Notes under the pieces: generated by a model
Told to the model about the DNA's origin: nothing
The model's database searches: none
The model's input: only the letters and a program-made list of their open reading frames with translations
Program-made: the position numbers and the translations under genes
From: Micromonospora sp. NBC_01699
Lineage (GTDB): Bacteria > Actinomycetota > Actinomycetes > Mycobacteriales > Micromonosporaceae
Reading direction: 5' to 3'
Length of the DNA stretch: 64,000 nt
NCBI RefSeq assembly: GCF_036250065.1
Contig: NZ_CP109199.1
Span: 3,038,001-3,102,000 of the forward strand
In this document: positions 53,134-60,374 of the stretch, piece after piece
Layout: every line of letters begins with the position of its first letter
How positions within the stretch are numbered: the stretch's first letter is position 1

Positions 53134-53489
53134 GACGGGTCGCCTTCGGGGTCGGCGGGCGCCCGCTCGGGGATGTCGAGCGGGCGGAGCAGCAGGTGGG
53201 TGACGGTTTCCGTGGCGCCGCCGCGCAGCCGCAGGTCGGCGACGGCGATGTTCAGCTCGGTGAGGCTGGTACAGGACAGCCGCACCATCAGGTCGATGTC
53301 GGCGGCGACCCACCACGCGGCGACCACCCGGGGGTCGGTGCGCAGATGCCGGGCGAACCGGCCGCCGACGGTGCTGGCGGCCAGCCGTACGCAGACCAGC
53401 GCCTCGATCCGGGTCGGCGTCCGCGCGAGCAGCTCGTCCGGGCGTGGCCGGGCGTCGGCGGTACGGCGGGGCAGGGCCGGGCTGTGCAT
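53130..53489 (-). CDS. Stand-alone Lrp/AsnC-type RAM domain protein
   Basis: A 119-residue protein whose main part (about 38-112) looks like the C-terminal ligand-binding (RAM) domain of Lrp/AsnC regulators: A-L-V-C-V-R-L-A-A-S, P-R-V-V-A-A-W-W-V-A-A-D-I-D-L-M-V-R-L, then L-T-E-L-N and T-E-T-V-T-H-L-L-L. The helix-turn-helix half is missing, and no DNA-binding motif is seen in the N-terminal 35 residues, which are Arg/Pro-rich. The ATG at 53489 is given; a GTG at 53534 would add 15 basic residues. The ATGA overlap with lysA ties the two together, perhaps as a lysine or diaminopimelate sensor. The ligand is inference. Confidence 0.7.
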   Translation of the reverse strand: MHSPALPRRTADARPRPDELLARTPTRIEALVCVRLAASTVGGRFARHLRTDPRVVAAWWVAADIDLMVRLSCTSLTELNIAVADLRLRGGATETVTHLLLRPLDIPERAPADPEGDPS

Positions 53490-53587
53490 GTGCCGATCGT
53501 GGCGCTCCGCCGCCCGACCGACCCGGATCTTCACGCGTTCACCACGCCCGGCCCGGCTATCCCGACGCCTTCTTGACGCCGCCGTGG

Positions 53588-53674
53588 CACCGGCATCGGC
53601 ATCAGCACCGGCATCGGCATCGGCATCGGCATCGGCATCAGCATCAGCACCGGCACCGGCAATCGCACCGGCTC
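53588..53674. repeat. Hexanucleotide (GGCATC-like) tandem repeat
   Basis: About 87 bases made of GGCATC/AGCACC/AGCATC-type hexamers, with four exact GGCATC copies in a row near 53611-53634. It lies between the SulP-CA gene (stop 53726) and the start of the RAM-domain gene, that is, in the upstream region of the lysA operon. On the plus strand it would encode an Ala/Ser-rich run, but no gene supports that frame. Confidence 0.8.
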
Positions 53675-53725
53675 CGGTGGCGGGGGAGGCCGCTACCGGG
53701 CCGGACCGCCGTGCGTGTCGGTGTG

Positions 53726-56059
53726 CTACAGCGGCAGCGGCCGCCGGGCACCATTGCCGGCGTCCACCAGGTACATCCGTGCCTCGTGCAGGTCGAAGTA
53801 GAGTCCGACCAGGGTCAGTTGCTCGGCCTCCAGGCGTCGTCGGACACTCGGATAGGTCCGCAGGTTGGCGAGCTGCTGGGCGACGTTGGCCAGGGCCTGG
53901 CGTTCCAGTGCGGCCGGGTTGTCGGCCGGCCCGGCCGGGTCCCTGGGCGGTGGCGCCACCGGGCCGCGCCGGTCGTCGCGTCGCCCGCCGAGGCGTACGT
54001 GGCTGAGCCAGGAGCCGAGGTGCGACTCCCGGGCGACACCGCCGCGCAGGACCGCCCGCATCGCCCCGCAGTCGGAGTGCCCGCAGACGGTGATGGTGGA
54101 CACCTGGAGCACGTCGGTGGCGTACTCGATGGCGGCGCCGACGCTGTGGTCGCCGGGGGTGCCGTGCCGGGGCACGATGTTGCCGATGTTGCGCAGGCAG
54201 AACAGGTCGCCGGGTCCGCTCGCGGTGACCAGGTTGGGGACCAGCCGGGAGTCGGCGCAGGTGATGAAGAGTTCGCTCGGGCGTTGTCCGTCGCGGGCCA
54301 GCTCGGTCAGGTAGGGCCGGACCAGCGGGGCGACCCGCCGCTCGAACTCCCGCACGCCCACCAGCATGTTGTCGCCGATCTCACCGGTCGTCTGGGCGAC
54401 CGGCGGGTCGGACGTGTCGGCCGTCGGCTGCCCGGTGTCGGACCGGGTGGGCGGTGCCGTGCCGGTTTGCCAGTGTGACCACGGGGCGAGCCAGCGCGGC
54501 AGGCGCTCGGGCAGGGTCTTGCGGTTGCCGAGGCGATCGCGGACGGCTCGGTCGAACCAGCCGTCCGGCGCCTCCTCCACCCGTACCTGACCGCCGTTGC
54601 GCTCGTAGCCGGCCCGCCAGTGCTGGATCACCGCGAAGGCGGCGTGGTCGAGGAAGTCCAGGCGCAGTTCCAGCTGGACGCGGGCGCCGGGCGGCAGCCG
54701 CCGCAGTTCCTGGTTGAGCCGTCCGGCGCCGAGGAAGAGCAGGGTGCCGGTGATCTGCACGAGCCACTCGTCGGGGCCGCGCCGGTCGACGTCGATCCGC
54801 CAGTGGGTGAGTCGGTACAGCGCCGCGACCAGGGCTACCGCCATGCCGAGCAGCACGCCGGTGACCAGGTCGAGGAAGACCACCCCGGCGACCGTCACCG
54901 CGTACGCGGGAAACTCCCGGTGCCGCATCAGGTCGCGTACGTGCGCGACACTGATCAGCCGCAGGCCGACGATCACCAGCACCCCGGCGAGCGCGGACAT
55001 CGGGATCAGTTCGAGCACGCTGGCCAACAGCAGGGCGAAGACGGCGATCCACAGTCCGTGCATGATCGCCGAGGCGCGGGTGCGGGCCCCGGCCTCCACG
55101 TTCGCCGAACTGCGGACGATCACGCCGGTGACGGGCAGGCCGCCGAGCGCGCCGGAGGCGGAGTTCGCGACGCCCTGGGCGATCAGCTCGCGGTCCAGCC
55201 TGGCCCGTGGACCGTCGTGCAGCCGGTCCACCGCGACCGCGGAGAGCAGGGACTCCACGCTGGCGACCACGGCGAGCAGGAGCACCCCGGAGAGCACGTC
55301 GGTCAGCGCCGCGTCCGGCCACCGGGGCAGGGTCAGGTAGCTGAGCGGGTCGTCGGGCAGGGACACCCGGGACAGGTCGAGATCGAGTCCGCTCGACATG
55401 GCGGTGGCCACCGTGATGGCGACCAGCGGCGCCGGGAGGTACGACACGCGTACCAGCCGGGGCCAGACGAGCAGTACGGCGACGGTGACCACACCGACCA
55501 GCACCGCGGCGTCGTGGTAGCCGACGAGCTGGGCCGGCAGTTCGCGCAGGTTCTCCCAGACCGATCGCTGTGGCGCACCGCCGAGCACCACGTGCAGTTG
55601 ACTGAGGGCGATCACGATGCCGATGCCGGCGAGCATGCCGTGCACCACGGCGGGGGAGAGCATCAGCGCGGCCCGGCCGAACCGGCTGAGTCCGAGCACT
55701 ATCTGGAGCAGGCCGGCGAGGGTGACCATGGTGGCGGTGGCCGTCCAGCCGTGCCGGATCACCAGGTCGGCCACGATCACCGAGAGCCCGGCGGCCGGTC
55801 CGCTGACCAGCAGTGGTGCGCCGCCGATGGCGCCGACCACTATCCCGCCGACCACCGCGGCGATGATGCCGGCGAGCAGCGGGGCACCGGAGGCCGCGGC
55901 GATGCCGAGGGAGAGCGGGACCGCGACGAGGAAGACGACGAACGATGCGGGTAGGTCGTGGCGGAGCAGCGTACGCCGCCACCGGGTCGCCCGGCTTCCC
56001 TTCGATGGATCCGGGACGGGCATGGAGGCTGCGCTCTGCGGTTGCCCGGTATCCACCAT
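53726..56059 (-). CDS. SulP-family transporter fused to a beta-carbonic anhydrase
   Basis: A 777-residue fusion. The N-terminal SulP/SLC26-type membrane domain (about 35-425, some 10-12 spans, with V-G-A-I-G-G-A-P-L-L-V-S-G-P-A-A-G) is followed by a STAS-like segment (about 440-530) and a C-terminal beta-carbonic anhydrase. The zinc ligands are C601 in T-C-A-D-S-R, H661 and C664 in C-G-H-S-D-C-G-A, with D603 and R605 as the dyad. The layout implies bicarbonate transport coupled to CO2/HCO3- interconversion. GAGGATAAA precedes the ATG at 56059, deciding it over a longer open frame. A CATAAT-like -10 lies 35-40 bases upstream on the minus strand. Confidence 0.93.
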   Translation of the reverse strand: MVDTGQPQSAASMPVPDPSKGSRATRWRRTLLRHDLPASFVVFLVAVPLSLGIAAASGAPLLAGIIAAVVGGIVVGAIGGAPLLVSGPAAGLSVIVADLVIRHGWTATATMVTLAGLLQIVLGLSRFGRAALMLSPAVVHGMLAGIGIVIALSQLHVVLGGAPQRSVWENLRELPAQLVGYHDAAVLVGVVTVAVLLVWPRLVRVSYLPAPLVAITVATAMSSGLDLDLSRVSLPDDPLSYLTLPRWPDAALTDVLSGVLLLAVVASVESLLSAVAVDRLHDGPRARLDRELIAQGVANSASGALGGLPVTGVIVRSSANVEAGARTRASAIMHGLWIAVFALLLASVLELIPMSALAGVLVIVGLRLISVAHVRDLMRHREFPAYAVTVAGVVFLDLVTGVLLGMAVALVAALYRLTHWRIDVDRRGPDEWLVQITGTLLFLGAGRLNQELRRLPPGARVQLELRLDFLDHAAFAVIQHWRAGYERNGGQVRVEEAPDGWFDRAVRDRLGNRKTLPERLPRWLAPWSHWQTGTAPPTRSDTGQPTADTSDPPVAQTTGEIGDNMLVGVREFERRVAPLVRPYLTELARDGQRPSELFITCADSRLVPNLVTASGPGDLFCLRNIGNIVPRHGTPGDHSVGAAIEYATDVLQVSTITVCGHSDCGAMRAVLRGGVARESHLGSWLSHVRLGGRRDDRRGPVAPPPRDPAGPADNPAALERQALANVAQQLANLRTYPSVRRRLEAEQLTLVGLYFDLHEARMYLVDAGNGARRPLPL

Positions 56060-56321
56060 TTTATCCTCCGGGTCGTGACAAGGCTCGGACAGGATTATGA
56101 CAAAAATAAGAACGAATGCCGTGTATGGGTGTTCATGCCGCTCATCGGGCACATTACCGTCTGGACTTGATCGATAACACCCTGCTGTTTTCCGAGGCGT
56201 ACGGAGATCGAAAGTCGCTGACCTGTGCGTTGAGTGGTGAAAGCGATCATCCAATGTGGACATAAGAGGACAGCCCTCGGCCTCTGTCGCCACAGTGGAC
56301 GGCAGTGACTCGTACCGGGGG
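56060..56321. promoter_or_regulatory. Upstream region of the SulP-carbonic anhydrase gene
   Basis: 262 bases without a gene. On the minus strand CATAAT (56099-56094) is a good -10 hexamer about 35 bases before the start, in a notably AT-rich stretch (56094-56115). The remaining sequence has lower GC than its surroundings and shows no clear operator. Such an AT-rich block is a plausible Lsr2 target. Confidence 0.35.
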
Positions 56322-56744
56322 TCAGACCTCGGAGTCGGTGGTCGGGGACTCGTCGCCGCGTACCGCCCGATTGGGCCGGGCGTGCGCGCGGATCGCGGCC
56401 ACGGTCGCGTCCGGTGCCAGGATGGCCTCGCGCCAGCGGTGGCGCAGTGCGGTCAGCTCCCGGTGGGTGACCCGCAGTTCGCTGATCTCCCGCTCGGCCG
56501 CGAGCGCCTGACCGCGGGTCTGTGCGGTCTCGGTTTCGAGTTCCGCCACCCGGCCGCGCAACGGTCGCACGATGGTGAGTGCGGTGTCGGTCAGCAGTTG
56601 CGCGGTGTCCGTGCTGAACCTGTGTCGGCGCACCGTCACCGAGGCCACCGCGAACACGCCGCCGACGCAGCCGAGCAGACCGACGGCGGACAGCAGGATC
56701 TGGATCCAGGCCGGTCCGCTGGAGGGGGTCGGCGGGGTGTTCAC
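56322..56744 (-). CDS. Small membrane protein with coiled coil
   Basis: A 140-residue protein with one N-terminal span (about 13-35, I-L-L-S-A-V-G-L-L-G-C-V-G-G-V-F-A-V-A) and a cytoplasmic heptad-rich coiled coil at about 60-105 (L-R-G-R-V-A-E-L-E-T-E-T-A-Q ... E-R-E-I-S-E-L-R-V-T). I recognise no family. The GTG start overlaps the stop of the upstream membrane gene (GTGA), so the two are translated together and probably interact, the coiled coil serving for oligomerisation. Single-span coiled-coil proteins of this size are seen in phage spanin/holin-like and cell-envelope contexts, but no phage gene is nearby. Confidence 0.65.
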   Translation of the reverse strand: MNTPPTPSSGPAWIQILLSAVGLLGCVGGVFAVASVTVRRHRFSTDTAQLLTDTALTIVRPLRGRVAELETETAQTRGQALAAEREISELRVTHRELTALRHRWREAILAPDATVAAIRAHARPNRAVRGDESPTTDSEV

Positions 56745-57238
56745 GGTGATCCCGTCCGGGCACGCCGGTCGGGTGCTTCGGCCAACCGGCGCAGGTTTCC
56801 CATGATCTGCCCGGCGCGCCAGCTACAGCCGATCGAGACGGCGCCGATGAAGGTTCCGGCGGCCAGGGCGGCCTCGCCGCTGATCACGAACAGGGCGATG
56901 GCGTAGATGCAGGTGTTCGCGCCGAGCAGCAGGATGGCACCGAGTTCGAGGCCCTGGCCGGTGGAGATCTGCCCCGGCCAGCCGATGCCGAGCAGGCCGA
57001 CGAGTCCGGCGAGCACGAGGCTGACCTCCCAGGTCCACTCGACAGTCGCGGGCACGGCGGCGACCAGTGAGCGGGGTAGGGCGTCGAGGGTGACCATCAT
57101 GACGCCACAGACGAGGCCACCGAGCAGGAAGGACAGCTCGAACGGGTGCCGACCGGAGGTGATCCGGATGGGCGTGGGCGGCGGGGGAGGGGCATCGGAG
57201 ACCCGGTGATCGGCGGACCGGGAATCGTTTCTGTTCAC
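56741..57238 (-). CDS. Four-span membrane protein, partner of the coiled-coil gene
   Basis: A 165-residue membrane protein. After a Pro-rich N-terminus (A-P-P-P-P-P-T-P-I-R-I-T) there are four hydrophobic spans at about residues 36-55, 66-85, 92-112 and 116-138, with a basic C-terminal tail (R-R-L-A-E-A-P-D-R-R-A-R). There is no recognisable transport or enzyme motif. The GTG at 57238 has AGAGG at 7 nt, which favours it over a longer frame starting at 57316. Its stop overlaps the start of the coiled-coil protein gene. The unit may be a small membrane complex of unknown role. Confidence 0.62.
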   Translation of the reverse strand: MNRNDSRSADHRVSDAPPPPPTPIRITSGRHPFELSFLLGGLVCGVMMVTLDALPRSLVAAVPATVEWTWEVSLVLAGLVGLLGIGWPGQISTGQGLELGAILLLGANTCIYAIALFVISGEAALAAGTFIGAVSIGCSWRAGQIMGNLRRLAEAPDRRARTGSP

Positions 57239-57657
57239 GCTGGTGCCTCTGGGAGGTGTGGCGGTCCTGGTGACCGCGTCGTCCGGCTGATCCGGGCCGG
57301 CTTGGTGACGTCGCATTGCAGGCGAACGACGCCTTGTGCATGAATACTACAATCTATGCCCAATCAGTCACTCATGGATAAGTGACGGATTATGGACACC
57401 GGTCCGTGTCGCTCGGCCGGGCGCTCGGTCCGGCCCGGTCCGGGTCGCTCGTGCCGGAGACCGCCGTGGGCACGCTCCACACACGACATGAGGTGTCGAA
57501 CTCCGCCCCGGCGCGTTCCGTCCGTCCACCCCCGTCCGGTACGGCATAGTCGGTGCCGCGGGAAACGGATGCGTACGCCCATGCCCGCTGTCGAACCAGG
57601 TGCGACCCGGCGCCCTGGAGCGGCGGCTGCCCGGCGGCGCGGGTGGGAGGATTCCGG
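57239..57657. promoter_or_regulatory. 419-base divergent intergenic region
   Basis: No gene is seen. The part nearest the leftward membrane pair (about 57330-57400) is AT-rich and contains the inverted repeat GTCACT-N8-AGTGAC (57367-57386), a possible operator between the divergent units. The right part, up to the sensor gene, is ordinary high-GC sequence; an open frame reaching into it has no ribosome-binding site. Confidence 0.35.
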
Positions 57658-59511
57658 TTGGCGCAGCGCCGCATGATCGGCTTTGTCACGCTGACCGCCG
57701 TACTCGGACTGGGCGTCCTGCTGTTCCCCACCGCGGCGGCGATCCTCTGGGGCACGATCGGGGCGGCCAGCGTGGCCGCGGTCGCGTACGGTATCCGCCG
57801 GCACCGGCCCGCGCGCCCCGGGCCGTGGCTGCTGCTCGGGGCGGCGCTCACCGTCCTGGCCGCCGGCGACGTGGTGTACGCGGTCGCGTCGGCCTCCTCG
57901 GCTGGTCGGCTCTGCGCCCTGCTCGCCGACGCCCTGTACGTGGCCCTGTTCCCGTTGCTGACCGCCGCCCTGGTGCAGTTGACCCGCAGCAGCGCGATCA
58001 TCCGGGACCGCTCCGGCCTGACCGACCTGCTCGCGGTGGTGCTCGCCGTCGGGCTCGTCGGCTGGACCCAGGTGGTCGCACCGGCGCTGCCCGGCACCGG
58101 GCTCTCCCGGGTCGAGCAGTGTGTGCTGGTCAGCCACGTACTCGGTGATCTGCTCGTGCTGGTCGTGATGGGACGACTGGCGGTCGCCGCACCGCGCAAC
58201 GTGGCGGTGCTGCTGCTGACGGTGGGTGCGGCCGGTCTGCTCGCCGCGGACACCGCGTACGCCGTCGCGGAGCTCGGTCCGGGGTGGCGACCGGGCGGGC
58301 CGGCCGAGCTGGGTTGGCTGCTCTGCTACCTCGCCTGGGGTGCCGCGGCGCTGCATCCCTCGATGACCCGGCTGACCGCGCGGGTCGACGTGCCACCGGA
58401 CGAGACCGCCGCGACCCGGGTCGGGCTGGTGGCGCTGGCCAGCCTGGCCGCTCCGGTGGTGCTGCTGGTCGAGGCGATCGGCGGTGCGGTGCCCGACGGC
58501 GCGGTGATCGCCGTCGTGGCCGGGATGGGCACGGTGCTGGTGGTGATCCGGGTGGTCGACGCCCGCACCAAGCACCGGCTCGCCGTCCGTCGGGAGCGGC
58601 ATCTGCGGGAGACCTGCACCAGTCTGGTCGGTGCGACCGGCAGCGCCCAGGTCGGCGAGGCGCTGCGGATGATGGTCGCGCAGATGATGCCGGCCGGCAC
58701 CCCGCACCGCCTCGTCTTCGCCCGGTACCGGCCGCCCGGCCGGTGGACCGACGACGTCGACTTCGTCGGGGCGCCGCAGGTGGACCTGGACCGGCCGCTG
58801 CCGACGAACAACTCCCGGCGGCGCAGCCTGTTGGTCGAGACCGGGCTGCTGCCCGGGGTGCTGGTCGAGCCGCTGGGCGGCCTGCCGGCCACCATCGTGG
58901 CGTCGCTGACCCCCGACGTCGGGCCGGTGGCCGGGCGCGCGGGCGCCGCCCTGCTGGTGGCCGCCGACCGAGACACCCTGGTCGCCTCGCGGGACGTCAT
59001 CGAGGTGGCCGCCGGCCAGGCCACGCTCGCCCTGCAACGGCTGGCGGTGACCGGCGCGGCGAACCTGCGGGAACGGGACCGCTACCTGGACCTGGTGGCC
59101 GGCAGCACCAACGACGGCGTCCTGATCGTCGGCGACGACGACCGGGTGGGTTACGCCAACCCGGCGCTGTGGCGGATCCTCGGCATCGAGTCGCGGGCGT
59201 TCGCCACCTGGCGGGACATCATCCACCCGGACGACCACGACCAGGTGGACCGCACCCTGGGTGCCGTACGCGCGGGCGACGAGCCGTCCGGGGTGGACCT
59301 CCAGTGGACCCTGCGTCGAGCCGATCGCAGCCGGGTCCTGGTCGAGGTGAACTGCCGGCCGTTGCGGGCCGAGCCGGGCCCGCCCGGAGTGTCGATCACG
59401 CTGCGCGACGTCACCGACGAGCGGCGCCGGGAGTGGGACCTGCTCCGGCGCCGGTTGGAGACCACCGCGCCGGGCCTGAACCGGCGCAGCCTGCGGCGCC
59501 GGTTCCGCTGA
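57658..59511 (+). CDS. Membrane-bound PAS-domain sensor without output domain
   Basis: A 617-residue protein. About nine hydrophobic spans cover residues 5-325 (starting M-I-G-F-V-T-L-T-A-V-L-G-L-G). A cytoplasmic GAF-like region (about 330-465) and a PAS domain (about 475-590) follow; the PAS contains D-G-V-L-I-V-G-D-D-D-R-V-G-Y-A-N-P-A-L. The protein ends soon after, with no GGDEF, EAL, kinase or phosphatase domain, although its layout is that of actinobacterial cyclic-di-GMP sensors. The TTG at 57658 sits 7 nt after GGGAGG and is preferred; the ATG at 57673 is possible but lies 22 nt from that site. Confidence 0.78.
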   Translation: MAQRRMIGFVTLTAVLGLGVLLFPTAAAILWGTIGAASVAAVAYGIRRHRPARPGPWLLLGAALTVLAAGDVVYAVASASSAGRLCALLADALYVALFPLLTAALVQLTRSSAIIRDRSGLTDLLAVVLAVGLVGWTQVVAPALPGTGLSRVEQCVLVSHVLGDLLVLVVMGRLAVAAPRNVAVLLLTVGAAGLLAADTAYAVAELGPGWRPGGPAELGWLLCYLAWGAAALHPSMTRLTARVDVPPDETAATRVGLVALASLAAPVVLLVEAIGGAVPDGAVIAVVAGMGTVLVVIRVVDARTKHRLAVRRERHLRETCTSLVGATGSAQVGEALRMMVAQMMPAGTPHRLVFARYRPPGRWTDDVDFVGAPQVDLDRPLPTNNSRRRSLLVETGLLPGVLVEPLGGLPATIVASLTPDVGPVAGRAGAALLVAADRDTLVASRDVIEVAAGQATLALQRLAVTGAANLRERDRYLDLVAGSTNDGVLIVGDDDRVGYANPALWRILGIESRAFATWRDIIHPDDHDQVDRTLGAVRAGDEPSGVDLQWTLRRADRSRVLVEVNCRPLRAEPGPPGVSITLRDVTDERRREWDLLRRRLETTAPGLNRRSLRRRFR

Positions 59512-59641
59512 CCCGGGTTCCGCTGACCTGCCCGCGGGCTCTCCCGCACCGGGCGAATTGACGGGAATCCGATAGTTCGCTGGACGACCCTGGGTGATCG
59601 TTCAGAAACTGACCGCGATGTCAGCCTGGTTTGGGGGGTTT

Positions 59642-60316
59642 ATGAAGATCCGCTCGCTCGCCTCGGCCGCCCTCGTCGCGGTACTCCTGGTCACCGCTCC
59701 GCCACTGCCGGCGTACGCCGGTCCGGTCCCCGCCGTCTCGGCCTGCCGCCCCGGCACACCCGACCAGGCGACACCCACCCAGCAGTTCCACAATCCCGCC
59801 CGGCCCGAACTCGGACCGGCGCAACTGCCGGCGGACCGTCCGGTGGGGCCACTGCTCTTCGGTTACCAGCGCTTCGGCGGGCTCACCGAAGCGGAGTTCG
59901 TCGCCAAATACCGTGGCGAGACGGGCTGGACCTACCCACCCGCCGACGGCTTCCTCGTCGTCGACGGCCAACCGGTCAGGCTCGCCCAGACCCTGTGGGC
60001 GGGCAGCCGGGTCGACCGATTCGGCTATCCCGGCGGTGGCTACCTGGCACCGGCTCGGACCCTCTTCCTCCAGCGGGCCCTGCCGCCGCAGAACCTCAAC
60101 ACCCCGAGCGGAACCCCGGCCAGCAACTACCACCTGTACTGCGTCCTGCGGGCGTTCCGGGTCGACTCCGGGCCGATCGCGCCGTGGTTCGGGCAACTGG
60201 GGCTCGGCCTCCAGTACAAGCTGGAGTCGCGGCACCTGCCGAAGGCACCCTCGCCGCTCAGCGTCGCCTGGCTGCTCGACAACGGTTACCTGGTGGAGGA
60301 ACGCCCGGCCGGGTGA
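59642..60316 (+). CDS. Secreted TNT-domain protein (putative NAD+ glycohydrolase)
   Basis: A 224-residue secreted protein. A clear signal peptide (1-26, ending P-A-Y-A) precedes a C-terminal domain (about 70-215) like the tuberculosis necrotizing toxin, an NAD(P)+ glycohydrolase fold. Matching features: F-G-G-L-T-E-A-E-F and G-W-T-Y-P-P-A-D-G-F, then S-R-V-D-R-F-G-Y-P-G-G, L-P-P-Q-N-L-N-T-P, Y-H-L-Y-C-V and A-P-W-F-G-Q with the L-Q-Y (Q191) expected in the active site. It is a stand-alone secreted version without a CpnT-like channel domain. No immunity gene is obvious nearby. GGGGGGTTT precedes the ATG. Exact catalytic residues should be confirmed by alignment. Confidence 0.8.
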   Translation: MKIRSLASAALVAVLLVTAPPLPAYAGPVPAVSACRPGTPDQATPTQQFHNPARPELGPAQLPADRPVGPLLFGYQRFGGLTEAEFVAKYRGETGWTYPPADGFLVVDGQPVRLAQTLWAGSRVDRFGYPGGGYLAPARTLFLQRALPPQNLNTPSGTPASNYHLYCVLRAFRVDSGPIAPWFGQLGLGLQYKLESRHLPKAPSPLSVAWLLDNGYLVEERPAG

Positions 60317-60328
60317 CGGAGGAGACCA

Positions 60329-60368
60329 ACGGCCCGCCGGTGCCGCACCCGCGACACCGGCGGGCCGT
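60329..60368. terminator. 14-bp hairpin between convergent TNT and gnd genes
   Basis: ACGGCCCGCCGGTG (60329-60342) and its exact complement (60355-60368) enclose a 12-nt loop. The element lies 12 bases after the TNT gene stop and 6 before the gnd stop. It is a bidirectional terminator without U-tract. Confidence 0.75.
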
Positions 60369-60374
60369 CGCCGG

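Noticed and set aside
53588-53674. Ala/Ser-repeat protein on the plus strand
   Set aside because: The frame overlaps the RAM-domain gene and the hexamer tract, with no ribosome-binding site or conserved domain.
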